A stretch of 64,000 bases of DNA. Origin: Myxococcales bacterium. Its GTDB lineage: Bacteria > Myxococcota_A > Bradymonadia > UBA7976 > UBA1532. Where the stretch lies: NCBI GenBank assembly GCA_020633555.1, contig JACKDL010000006.1, forward strand, positions 1 through 64,000, read 5' to 3'. Below are positions 43,782 to 51,472 of this stretch, piece by piece (the first letter of the stretch is position 1; every line of letters begins with the position of its first letter). The notes under the pieces are model-generated. The model had not been told where the DNA came from, ran no database searches, and saw only the letters and a list, made by a program, of their open reading frames with translations. A program made the position numbers and the translations under genes.

Positions 43782-43838
43782 TTCTGGTTTAGTGCTGTCA
43801 AAACAAAGCTTTCCAAGAAAGTTTGACAGGTTCCAGAA
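43782..43838 (+). repeat. Imperfect inverted repeat between ftsA and ftsZ
   Basis: TTCTGG (43782-43787) plus CTGTCAAA (43795-43802) pair with TTTGACAG (43822-43829) plus CCAGAA (43833-43838), leaving an asymmetric internal loop and a 19-base apical loop. It begins 7 bp after the ftsA stop. It could be a partial terminator, an operator or an RNA switch setting FtsZ output. Confidence 0.55.
43823..43828 (+). promoter_or_regulatory. Consensus -35 box of a possible ftsZ promoter
   Basis: A perfect TTGACA about 144 bases before ftsZ, inside the inverted repeat. No good -10 lies 16-18 bases downstream, so promoter activity is uncertain; binding of a factor to the repeat would occlude it. Confidence 0.3.
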
Positions 43839-43971
43839 TCAGTGCTTGTGCTCCTGAAACCTACCTCATAAGCTCTGAAAACCGCCTCGGAGGGGGCGGG
43901 ATCAATCAGTGGAAGACGTTGACTTCGCTTGCGAATTTGGGGGCGAGCGGAGCCGGCAGGGGTGGTGTGTC

Positions 43972-45534
43972 ATGGACAGCATCTTCGAGTACGTCGGGAA
44001 CTCCGGCGCCAAGCTCAAGGTCATCGGTGTGGGTGGGGGCGGCGGCAACGCCGTGGCCACCATGCTCACGAGCGGTCTCAAGGGCGTGGACTTCATCGTC
44101 GCCAACACCGACGCGCAGGCGTTGGAGCACTCTGGGGCGCCCATCAAGCTCCAGATCGGCGGCGGCCTCACCAAGGGTCTGGGCGCGGGGGCCAACCCCG
44201 ACGTCGGTCGCGACGCGGCCCTTGAGGACCAGCGCCTGATCGGCGAGGCCCTGGGCGGCGCCGACATGGTGTTCGTAACCGCCGGCATGGGTGGCGGTAC
44301 CGGCACGGGCGCGGCGCCCGTCATCGCGCGGGCTGCCCGCGAGCAGGGTGCGTTGACGGTCGGCGTGGTGACCCGCCCGTTCAACTTCGAGGGCAAGGCC
44401 CGGCGGCGGCGCGCGGACGCGGGCATCGAGGCCCTGGCGGCCGAGGTGGACACCCTGGTGGTGATCCCCAACCAGCGGCTGCTGGCCATCAGCGACGGCC
44501 AGACCACCATGCTGGACGCCTTCAAGCTGGCCGATCAGGTGCTCTTCGACGCCGTCATGGGCATCAGCGACTTGATCACCAACCACGGCATGATCAACGT
44601 CGACTTCGCCGACGTGCGCACCATCATGGCCAACCAGGGCATGGCGCTCATGGGCACCGGGCGGGCCAGCGGCCCCAACCGGGCCCTCGAGGCGGCGCAG
44701 GAGGCCATCTCGAGCCCGCTGCTCGACAACGTGAGCATCCAGGGCGCCCGCGGCATCCTGATCAACTTCACGGGCGGCACCGATCTGCGCATGGCCGAGA
44801 TCGAGGAGGCCGCGAGCCTGGTCGAGGACGCCGCCCACGAGGACGTGAACCTGATCTTCGGCACGGTCATCGACGAGACCATGTCGGACGAGATCAAGAT
44901 CACGGTCATCGCCACCGGCTTCGCCGACGAGGACGAGCAGCGCGCCCCGGCGCCGCAGCAGCGGGTGGCCCCGGCCCCCGAGCGGCGGGTGACCCCCAGC
45001 TTCGGCGCGCCGGCCGAGCCCTCGCAGGCCAGCGATGCTTCGGGCGAGTGGTCCTTCATGCCCACCGCCACGCCGCCCGCCGAAGCGGATCGGCACCAGG
45101 CTGCAGCGCAGCTCAGCTTCGGGCAGAGGGCGAGCAACATCGCCCCGCCGACGCCCCCTGGGGCGGTGGCTGCCCAGCAGCGCACCGTGAGCACCAGCCC
45201 GCCGCCGCGGGTTGCCCGTCCGGGCACCGGGGCGCTGCCCATGGGCCGCACCACCGGCTCGCTGGGCCGGCAGGTCGTGCCTCCGGTGGCCACCCCGCGG
45301 CCGTCCACGGGGTCCATCCGGGGCGTGACCCCGCCGGGCGGCCTGCCCGTGGTCCGCCGCCGGCTGGACGACGACCTGAGTACCCCCGCGGTGCAGCGCA
45401 ACGGCGGCGCCCGCAGCGTCGGCGAAGATCCCATGGGCGAGAGCTTCTGGGACGCCAGCGACGACGAGGTCGAGCTGACCGTGGCCCCGGGCTGGCTCTC
45501 GGGCGGCCGCACCCGCACCGACTCGCACTCTTGA
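43972..45534 (+). CDS. ftsZ: Cell division protein FtsZ, 520 aa
   Basis: Tubulin-like GTPase forming the Z ring. GTP-binding core: VIGVGGGGGNAV, FIVANTDAQAL, the tubulin signature GMGGGTGTGAAPV, and the T7 loop NVDFADVRTIM. The core ends near residue 320. A ~140-residue Pro/Arg-rich linker follows, then the C-terminal FtsA-binding peptide DDLSTPAVQR. Unusually, about 35 further residues with an acidic patch (DDEVELTVAPGW) follow that peptide. Start 43972 (MDSIFEYVGN) is chosen for conservation; AGGGG about ten bases upstream is a weak site. A strong terminator follows. Confidence 0.96.
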   Translation: MDSIFEYVGNSGAKLKVIGVGGGGGNAVATMLTSGLKGVDFIVANTDAQALEHSGAPIKLQIGGGLTKGLGAGANPDVGRDAALEDQRLIGEALGGADMVFVTAGMGGGTGTGAAPVIARAAREQGALTVGVVTRPFNFEGKARRRRADAGIEALAAEVDTLVVIPNQRLLAISDGQTTMLDAFKLADQVLFDAVMGISDLITNHGMINVDFADVRTIMANQGMALMGTGRASGPNRALEAAQEAISSPLLDNVSIQGARGILINFTGGTDLRMAEIEEAASLVEDAAHEDVNLIFGTVIDETMSDEIKITVIATGFADEDEQRAPAPQQRVAPAPERRVTPSFGAPAEPSQASDASGEWSFMPTATPPAEADRHQAAAQLSFGQRASNIAPPTPPGAVAAQQRTVSTSPPPRVARPGTGALPMGRTTGSLGRQVVPPVATPRPSTGSIRGVTPPGGLPVVRRRLDDDLSTPAVQRNGGARSVGEDPMGESFWDASDDEVELTVAPGWLSGGRTRTDSHS

Positions 45535-45541
45535 TTCCGAG

Positions 45542-45603
45542 GCTGGAGGGCGGCGGGAAGTCACCACCCCCCCGTCGCCCTTCAGCTTCGCCCCTTTCTT
45601 CTG
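45542..45603 (+). terminator. dcw-cluster terminator after ftsZ
   Basis: GCTGGAGGGCGGCGGG (45542-45557) pairs with CCCGTCGCCCTTCAGC (45571-45586) over 16 bp in RNA, counting two G-U wobbles, with a 13-base loop. The following 17 bases are pyrimidine-rich with T-clusters. It begins seven bases after the ftsZ stop. Confidence 0.8.
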
Positions 45604-45701
45604 CGGCGTCCGCCGCGGCCGCTTCTCCTCCGACAGGTTGTTGACGTCCCTCAGCGACGCTGGCTGCAGCGAGGGCTGGTGGCTCGCGGGCCTTGGCTCG
45701 T

Positions 45702-45963
45702 GGCGCTGTCAGGCAGGTGCGTGGTGGCGGTTTGTGCCGGGGTGAACCGGCTGGCGCCGGTTCACCCCTTCGGCTGCAGGTGGCCACGATCACCGCGACC
45801 GCCGGTCAGGTCGGCTCCGGGGCAAATCCTCGGGGCCTGGCCGCGGCAAGGCCGCGACCAGCCCCCTGCGGGCGCCCCATCGCCGACCTGCCCGGCGGCC
45901 GCTCCGCGCTGGCCGGATGAGGGGTGGGAGAGTTTGAGATGTGACGTTGTTGGCGGTCTCGCG
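45702..45963. repeat. Structured intergenic element, copy 1 (~262 bp)
   Basis: Copy 1 of a tandem direct repeat. It contains a perfect 13-bp hairpin at 45739-45768 (GGGGTGAACCGGC, loop TGGC, GCCGGTTCACCCC). A longer nested fold has an outer left arm near 45791-45815 pairing ~75 bases downstream around an inner CTGGCCGCGGC hairpin. The last ~35 bases (ATGAGGGGTGGGAGAG and on) are nearly identical in both copies. No protein-coding logic is apparent. Confidence 0.75.
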
Positions 45964-46003
45964 CTCTGCGGATGCCGGCGGTGCCTTGGGCCTCGTAGGT
46001 CGC

Positions 46004-46267
46004 GGCGCTGTCAGGCAGGTGCGTGGTGGCGGTTTGTGCCGGGGTGAACCGGCTGGCGCCGGTTCACCCCCTTCGGCTGCAGGTGGCCACGCACACCGCG
46101 ACCGCCGGGCAGGTCGGCTCCGGGGCAAATCCTCGGGGGCTGGCCGCGGCAAGGCCGCGTCCAGCCTCCCTGCGGGCGCCCCATCGCCGACCTGCCCGGC
46201 GGCCGCTCCGCGGTGGCCAGATGAGGGGTGGGAGAGTTTGAGATGTGACGTTGTGGGCGGTCTGGCG
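46004..46267. repeat. Structured intergenic element, copy 2 (~264 bp)
   Basis: Copy 2, offset 302-303 bp from copy 1 and differing at scattered positions. The 13-bp hairpin recurs at 46041-46070. The outer stem is clearer here: arms 46094-46118 and 46186-46215 are complementary over about 24 bp with a small interruption, enclosing an inner stem of CTGGCCGCGGC (46140-46150) and GCCGCGTCCAG (46154-46164). Substitutions such as T to G in the left arm improve pairing, hinting at selection on structure. Confidence 0.75.
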
Positions 46268-46336
46268 TTGGGTGGCCGGCAGGCTTGTCTGGGTTCTTCG
46301 CACGCGGCCGTGCCAGCGCGGCCCGTTGGGCTCCGC

Positions 46337-46342
46337 TAGGGT
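46337..46342 (+). promoter_or_regulatory. -10-like box of the pilin-like gene
   Basis: TAGGGT 27 bases before the ATG at 46370. It fits the window's TAnnnT pattern; no -35 is evident. Confidence 0.3.
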
Positions 46343-46369
46343 GTTGGCCAGGGTCTGGCGGAGGGCAGA

Positions 46370-46894
46370 ATGTCGGATATGGAGGCCAATCGGTCAGCGT
46401 GGCGGATTCGCGGGCGGCTGGTTGTTGTGGCCCTGACCCTTGCCGGGGGCCTGGGGCTGTTTGTGGTGCGTCCGTATTTGGTCGTCGAGGCGCGTCGCAA
46501 CCGCGCAAGAGCTCAACTGGACCGGCTAAGGAGTGGGCTGGTCAGCTACTACTCAGCCGAGCATGCAGCACGAAGTGGCTACATTCTCCCGAAGCAGTTT
46601 CCGCGCGTAAGCACTGAGGCCAACGCATGGATGACCTGCGAGGGCGCCGTGTCGAATGGCCCGTCAAGCTGGGCTCATCCAGATTGGCGTATGCTGGGGC
46701 TGAGGGCCGACGAGGAGCCCAGCTACTTCACCTTTCGCCTTCGCTCATGGGGCATTGGCTGTTCGAGCGGCTTCGAACTCACGGCGACGGGTCGTCCGGA
46801 CTGCGGGGCGGAGGTCGAGACCTACTTCCGTCGGGCTCAACTGGTCTGCGAGCCAGTGATTTCTGAGCCGGGCTGTCGGTCGCAGCTGGAGTAG
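46370..46894 (+). CDS. Type IV pilin-like exported protein, 174 aa, low GC
   Basis: An N-terminal hydrophobic helix (LVVVALTLAGGLGLFVVRPYLV) continues into an amphipathic helix (EARRNRARAQLDRLRSGLVSYYSAEHAA), as in pilins and pseudopilins. It is followed by ILPKQFP and WRMLGLRADEEPSYFTFRLRSWGIGCSSGFELTATGRPDC, resembling the C-terminal globular domain of myxobacterial pilin-like proteins. A canonical prepilin peptidase site (G-FxxxE) is missing, so it may be an anchored pseudopilin relative. Four or more Cys could form disulfides. GGAGGG lies four bases before the ATG. Base composition is visibly less GC-rich than its neighbours, suggesting transfer or relaxed selection. Confidence 0.65.
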   Translation: MSDMEANRSAWRIRGRLVVVALTLAGGLGLFVVRPYLVVEARRNRARAQLDRLRSGLVSYYSAEHAARSGYILPKQFPRVSTEANAWMTCEGAVSNGPSSWAHPDWRMLGLRADEEPSYFTFRLRSWGIGCSSGFELTATGRPDCGAEVETYFRRAQLVCEPVISEPGCRSQLE

Positions 46895-46922
46895 GTGCGA
46901 TGCCTGCCGCCAACCGCGGCAC

Positions 46923-46952
46923 TTGAGGCGCGGGGGGGCGCTCCCGTATGTT
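46923..46952 (+). promoter_or_regulatory. Candidate promoter of the 223-aa secreted protein
   Basis: TTGAGG (46923-46928), an 18-base GC-rich spacer, TATGTT (46947-46952). The predicted leader to the ATG at 47060 is about 100 bases. Confidence 0.4.
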
Positions 46953-47059
46953 GCCGGCCGTGAATGGAGCCCCCGACGCGCCGTCGGTGGCGGCCGTTCC
47001 GGCCCGGTGAGAGGTCGGGGTACGGCAAACAGAACTCTCCTGAACACGGCGGAGGACGC

Positions 47060-47731
47060 ATGAAGCGCTGGCTGAACGGGCTGCTCGTCGGGGCGGCGGT
47101 GACCGCGATGACGGGCCCGGCGGTGGCCAAGAAGAAGAAGCCCACGGAGCAGGCGCCGGTGTCGGTGCAGGTGGAGAACACCTGCGACGCCGAGCAGGTC
47201 CTGAAGGTGGGCGACGCGGCCTTCACTGTAGCGGCGAAGGGCAAGTCCGAGGCGCAGCCGCTGCCGGGGCGCGAGGACTGGTCCTTCCCCATCTTCCTGG
47301 GTGCGGCGAAGATCGATCTGGGGCTCCTGAGCCTCGAGTCGGGCGGCAGCTACGTGGTGAGCCTGAGCGGGTGCACCGCCGAGGGCGCTGATGTGGGCAC
47401 CAAGAACCTGGCGGAGCGGCCGAAGGGCGTGTCGCCCGAGGCGGCGGCGCAGGTGCGCTTCCGCAACCGGCAGCGCAACCCCATGGAGTACAAGGCGGGC
47501 GCGGTGGGCCGCTTCATGCCCCTGTCGGTGGCCATGACCAGCTACAAGGAGCAGGCGGCCGGCGACATGGAGTTCACCCTGCGGCTGCGCGCCGCGAAGC
47601 GCGGGCCGGTGCTGGGCATGCGCAAGGGCGGCATCACGGTGGAGGGCGGCCACAAGTACCTGGTCGAGGCCAACCCCGTGGGGCGCGCCATCTTCTTCAA
47701 GTTCGAGGACGAGGGCTGGGTCCAGCCCTGA
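47060..47731 (+). CDS. Secreted protein of unknown function, 223 aa
   Basis: The signal peptide MKRWLNGLLVGAAVTAMTGPAVA is followed by a Lys patch (KKKKP) and a soluble beta-rich domain with one widely spaced Cys pair (VENTCDAEQVLKV ... VSLSGCTAEG). No membrane segment after the signal, no recognisable catalytic motif. GGAGG four bases before the ATG is a strong site. Convergent with ggt, 37 bp apart. I recognise no family; a periplasmic location is inferred. Confidence 0.75.
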   Translation: MKRWLNGLLVGAAVTAMTGPAVAKKKKPTEQAPVSVQVENTCDAEQVLKVGDAAFTVAAKGKSEAQPLPGREDWSFPIFLGAAKIDLGLLSLESGGSYVVSLSGCTAEGADVGTKNLAERPKGVSPEAAAQVRFRNRQRNPMEYKAGAVGRFMPLSVAMTSYKEQAAGDMEFTLRLRAAKRGPVLGMRKGGITVEGGHKYLVEANPVGRAIFFKFEDEGWVQP

Positions 47732-47768
47732 CTCCAGCTCAAGGCCTGGCCGGGGCAGGAGCGGGGCG

Positions 47769-49454
47769 TCAGTCCACGCCCGCCGGCTGGCCAAGCTTCG
47801 AGGGGTCGCTGGCGCCGGTCAGCCACAGCCCATCCCGTCCCACCGCCTGCACCGCGTTGTAGCGGTCCCAGCGCTCCACGGTGTGGCCACGGCGCTTCAG
47901 GGCGTCCACGACATCCACCGGCAGGTCGCGCTCGACCATCACGCGCTCGGGGACCCACTGGTGGTGGATCCGGGGGGCCTCGACGGCAGCGCGGACGGGC
48001 ATGTCGAAAGCCAAGACGTTCAGCAGCACCTGCACCGTGCCGGTGATGATGGTGGGCCCGCCCGAGCCGCCCACCACCAGCACGGGCACGCCGTCCTTCA
48101 GCACCACCGTGGGCGTCATGCTGGAGAGCGGCCGCTTACCGGGCGCGATGGCGTTGGCCTCTCGGCCGATGAGCCCGAAGGCGTTGGGCACCCCGGGCTT
48201 GGCCACGAAGTCGTCCATCTCGTCGTTCAGCAGCAGCCCGGTGTCGCCGGCCACGTAGTAGCTGCCGAAGCCGGTGTTGATGGTGCTGGTGAGCGCCACG
48301 GCGTTGCCCTCGGCGTCCACCACGCTGAAGTGGGTGGTGCCGCCGTCCTTGGGGAGCGTGAAGGGCTGCCCGTAGGCCTCGCGGGCCAGGGTGGCGTCCG
48401 GCCGGAAGGCGGCCTGCACCCGCGCGATGGCGTCGGGGCTGAGCAGCTCGTCGACCGGCACGGGGGTGAAGTCGGGGTCGCCCATGATCCGGGCCCGATC
48501 GGCGAAGGCGTGCTTCAGGGCCTCGCTCAGGCGGTGCAGGTAAGCGCTGCTGTTGTGCCCCAAGGCCTTCAGATCGACGGGCTCGAGCACCTTGAGGACC
48601 TGCGCCAACACCGCCCCGCCGCTGCTGGGCGGGGGCATGGACAGCACCCGGTAGCCGCGCCAGTCCAGGGCGATCAGGGGCCGGCGCTTCACCTGGTAGG
48701 CGGCCAGGTCGGCTTGGGTGATGAGGCCGCCGTCCTTGGCCATGGCCGCCGCCAGCCGCTGGCCTACGTCCCCGCGGTAGAGCGGATCGGCCCCCTTCGC
48801 CTGCAGGAGCGCGAGCGTTCGAGCCAGCGCGGGCCGCTTGACCGTGGCGCCCAGGGGCAGCGGCTGGCCCGTGGCGTCCAGGAAGCTGGCGGCCAGGTCG
48901 GGCGACTTGGCAACTTGGGCCAGGCTGCGGCTGAGCCGGCTGTGCAGCAACGCGTGCATGGGGAAGCCGTCCCGCGCCAGGCGGAGCGCAGGGGCCACCA
49001 GGCGGGCCCACGGGAGCTTCCCGTGGGCCTTGTGCAGGGCCCACAGCCCAGCGAGCTCGCCCGGGACCCCCGCCGCCCGGGGCCCGATGCGGCTGGCGCC
49101 CTCGATCACCTCGCCATTTGCGTCCAGGTACATGTTGGCGGTGGCCTTGCCGGGGGCCACTTCGCGGAAGTCGAGGGCGAAGGCGTCCGCGGTGCGGCGG
49201 TGGACCACGGCGAACCCACCTCCACCCAGGCCGCTGGCGAAGGGGTGCACCACCCCCAGCACCAGGGCGGTGGTGATGGCCGCGTCCACGGCGTCGCCGC
49301 CTTCGGCCAGCACCCGGGCGCCCTCAGCCGACGCCGTGGCGTTGTCGGCGGCCACCATGCCCTTGCGGGCCTGGGCCGGGGGGTGGCTCTCGGCCAGCCC
49401 CACGCAGGGCCAGGCCAGGGCGAGCAGCAGCAGGGTGGCGGCGATGTGGCGCAT
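47769..49454 (-). CDS. ggt: Gamma-glutamyltransferase, 561 aa
   Basis: Periplasmic Ntn-hydrolase cleaving gamma-glutamyl bonds of glutathione and related peptides. The signal peptide MRHIAATLLLLALAWPCVGLA is followed by MVAADNATASAEGARVLAEGGDAVDAA and PFASGLGGGGFAVVH. Autocleavage is expected before T373 in DGGTTHFSVVDAEGNAVALTSTINTGFGS, giving large and small subunits, and the small subunit keeps PLSSMTPTVV and GGSGGPTIITG. GAGAGGAG six bases upstream marks the ATG at 49454. It lies 11 bp after a lipoprotein gene and at the end of the argH-containing unit. Confidence 0.94.
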   Translation of the reverse strand: MRHIAATLLLLALAWPCVGLAESHPPAQARKGMVAADNATASAEGARVLAEGGDAVDAAITTALVLGVVHPFASGLGGGGFAVVHRRTADAFALDFREVAPGKATANMYLDANGEVIEGASRIGPRAAGVPGELAGLWALHKAHGKLPWARLVAPALRLARDGFPMHALLHSRLSRSLAQVAKSPDLAASFLDATGQPLPLGATVKRPALARTLALLQAKGADPLYRGDVGQRLAAAMAKDGGLITQADLAAYQVKRRPLIALDWRGYRVLSMPPPSSGGAVLAQVLKVLEPVDLKALGHNSSAYLHRLSEALKHAFADRARIMGDPDFTPVPVDELLSPDAIARVQAAFRPDATLAREAYGQPFTLPKDGGTTHFSVVDAEGNAVALTSTINTGFGSYYVAGDTGLLLNDEMDDFVAKPGVPNAFGLIGREANAIAPGKRPLSSMTPTVVLKDGVPVLVVGGSGGPTIITGTVQVLLNVLAFDMPVRAAVEAPRIHHQWVPERVMVERDLPVDVVDALKRRGHTVERWDRYNAVQAVGRDGLWLTGASDPSKLGQPAGVD

Positions 49455-49465
49455 GGGCGCTCCTC

Positions 49466-50047
49466 TCAAGGGACGGTGACAGCGGTGGGCGGCGAGGGGG
49501 CGGTGAGCGTCTGGCTGGCCTCGAAGCGCACCGTGTACTGGTGCGGACCGCGGGCCGCCGCGTCCTGGGCACCGGGGGCGTCGGCGGGCAGCCGCTGCAC
49601 CAGGTGGCCGTCCCGCAGCAGCAGCACGGTTTGGGTGCCCGCGGGCGGGGGCAGCCAGGTGATCTGCACCACGCCGGCGCCGAAGAAGGCCAACGGCGGG
49701 GGCGGCGGGGCGGGCGGCTCGGTCCACGGCAAGGGGACGGGATCACCCGGCGCGCCCGGGGCCACGGGATCCGGCCCGCCCAGGCGCAGCATGGGGGGTG
49801 GCGCGCCCGCCTGTCGGGGGATCCGCAGCACCGCGCCCGGCGCGGTCACCGGCGGTTTTCCGTCCAGCCAGACCAGGGCGCGCTCGGTGTCCAGGTGCAC
49901 CCACCACCCCTCGGGGCTGCACAGCACCTTCACGACTTTGGGAGGGGAGGGCCGTTCGGGGCGGGGCGCGCCCGCGACGCCACAGCCCGCGAGCAGGGCG
50001 CCCAGCAGGGCCATGCTGCGCCAGGCTGAGGGCCGGGCCCGGTCCAC
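49466..50047 (-). CDS. Lipoprotein with fibronectin-like domain, 193 aa
   Basis: The GTG start at 50047 gives a proper lipoprotein signal (VDRARPSAWRSMALLGALLAGCG) with Arg residues before the hydrophobic core; the ATG at 50014 would leave no charged n-region. After a Pro-rich linker comes a short domain (WWVHLDTERALVWLDGKPPV), a second Pro stretch, and a fibronectin-III-like segment (VVQITWLPPPAGTQTVLLLRDGHLVQRL ... YTVRFEAS). No catalytic motif. It begins two bases after the argH stop and is probably cotranslated. Lipoproteins next to argH occur elsewhere in bacteria, but this one is much larger. Confidence 0.72.
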   Translation of the reverse strand: MDRARPSAWRSMALLGALLAGCGVAGAPRPERPSPPKVVKVLCSPEGWWVHLDTERALVWLDGKPPVTAPGAVLRIPRQAGAPPPMLRLGGPDPVAPGAPGDPVPLPWTEPPAPPPPPLAFFGAGVVQITWLPPPAGTQTVLLLRDGHLVQRLPADAPGAQDAAARGPHQYTVRFEASQTLTAPSPPTAVTVP

Positions 50048-50049
50048 GG

Positions 50050-51468
50050 CTACCCGTGCCGGGCGGCCAGGCGGGCCTTGGCGGCGGCCAGGGCCTCGGC
50101 CACCCGCAGGGGGGCGGTGCCGCCCTGGCTGGTGCGGGCGGCCACGCTGGCCTCGACGGTGACGGCCCGCAGGATGTCCTCGGCGAACGCGCTGTGGAAC
50201 CGCTGGAACTCCGCCAGCGTCAGGGCGGTCAGCGGCCGCTGCTCGGCGATGCACCACCCCACCAGGCGGCCCACGACGTGGTGCGCTTCGCGGAAGGGCA
50301 CGCCCTTGTTCGCCAGGTAGTCCGCCACGTCGGTGGCGGTGACGAAGCCGGCGTCGCAGGCGGCGCGCATGCGGTCGGCCCGCCAGGTGGTGGCCGGCAG
50401 CAGGCGGATCATGGCCTCGAGGCTGTCGCGCACCGTGTCGGCGGCGTCGAACAGGGCCTCTTTGTCCTCTTGCAGGTCCTTGTTGTAGGCCAGCGGCAGG
50501 CCCTTCAGCACCGTGAGCAGCGCCACCAGATCCCCGAAGACCCGGCCGGTCTTCCCGCGCACCAGCTCAGGGATGTCAGGGTTCTTCTTCTGGGGCATGA
50601 TGCTGGAGCCGGTGGCGAAGGCGTCGCCCAACTCGATGAAGCCGAACTCCTGGCTCGACCACACCACCAGCTCCTCGCTCAGCCGGCTCAGGTGCACCAT
50701 GCACAGGCTGGCGGCGCTGGCGAACTCCACCGCGAAGTCCCGATCGCCCACGGCGTCCAGGCTGTTGGCCGCGGGGCGGTCGAAGCCCAGGGCCTTGGCG
50801 GTGGCTGCGCGGTCGATGGGGAAGGGGGTGCCCGCCAGGGCGGCGCAGCCCAGCGGCGACTCGGCGGCCCGCCGCCGGCAGTCGGCGAAGCGGCCCCGAT
50901 CGCGGTCCAGCATCTCGACGTAGGCCAGCAGGTGGTGGGCCAGCAGCACGGGCTGGGCCCGCTGCAGGTGGGTGTACCCCGGCAGGATGGCCTGGCCGTG
51001 CTCTTCAGCAGCCTGGATCAGCACGCCCTGCAGGGCGTCCAGCCGGGGCAGCACCTGCGCGTCGATGAAGTCCAGCACCCACAGGCGCAGGTCCGTGGCC
51101 ACCTGGTCGTTGCGGCTGCGGGCCGTGTGCAGCCGGCCGCCCGCCGCGCCGATGCGGGCGGTGAGCCGGTGCTCCACGTTCATGTGCACGTCTTCCAGGG
51201 CCACCGACCAGTCGAAGTCGCCCGCGTCGATGTCGGCCTTCACGGCCTCCAGACCGGCGGTGATGGCGGCGGCATCCTCGGCGCTGATGACCCCCTGAGC
51301 CGCCAGCATGCGGGCGTGGGCCTGCGAGCCGGCGATGTCCTGGGCGTACAGCCGCTGGTCGAAGCCGACCGAGGCGTTCAGGCGGGCGACGAAGGCGTCG
51401 GTGGGCTCGCTGAACCGGCCACCCCAGGTGATCTGGGGGCCGGCCTTCTTGTCGGTGGAGTCGGCCAT
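50050..51468 (-). CDS. argH: Argininosuccinate lyase, 472 aa
   Basis: Cleaves argininosuccinate to arginine and fumarate, the last step of arginine synthesis; cytoplasmic homotetramer. Motifs: WGGRFSEPTDAFVARLNAS, EDVHMNVEHRLT, GRLHTARSRNDQVATDLRLW, TPFPIDR and the fumarase/lyase signature GSSIMPQKKNPD. Normal length. It starts four bases after the stop of an outer-membrane barrel gene and ends two bases before a lipoprotein start, so it sits inside an envelope operon with no other arg genes in view. Confidence 0.97.
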   Translation of the reverse strand: MADSTDKKAGPQITWGGRFSEPTDAFVARLNASVGFDQRLYAQDIAGSQAHARMLAAQGVISAEDAAAITAGLEAVKADIDAGDFDWSVALEDVHMNVEHRLTARIGAAGGRLHTARSRNDQVATDLRLWVLDFIDAQVLPRLDALQGVLIQAAEEHGQAILPGYTHLQRAQPVLLAHHLLAYVEMLDRDRGRFADCRRRAAESPLGCAALAGTPFPIDRAATAKALGFDRPAANSLDAVGDRDFAVEFASAASLCMVHLSRLSEELVVWSSQEFGFIELGDAFATGSSIMPQKKNPDIPELVRGKTGRVFGDLVALLTVLKGLPLAYNKDLQEDKEALFDAADTVRDSLEAMIRLLPATTWRADRMRAACDAGFVTATDVADYLANKGVPFREAHHVVGRLVGWCIAEQRPLTALTLAEFQRFHSAFAEDILRAVTVEASVAARTSQGGTAPLRVAEALAAAKARLAARHG

Positions 51469-51472
51469 GGGC

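Larger units (their letters stand above)
45535..46369 (+). other. 835-bp intergenic region after ftsZ holding a tandem structured repeat
   Basis: Apart from the terminator and the two repeat copies, I see no gene with convincing start, codon pattern or protein resemblance. Open frames on both strands here are repeated simply because the DNA is repeated. A TAGGGT box at 46337-46342 lies before the pilin-like gene. Confidence 0.65.

Noticed and set aside
45679..46508. Several short frames on both strands in the tandem repeat region that look like a repeated protein family
   Set aside because: Their similarity comes from the duplicated DNA; none has a ribosome site, and the structured fold explains conservation better.
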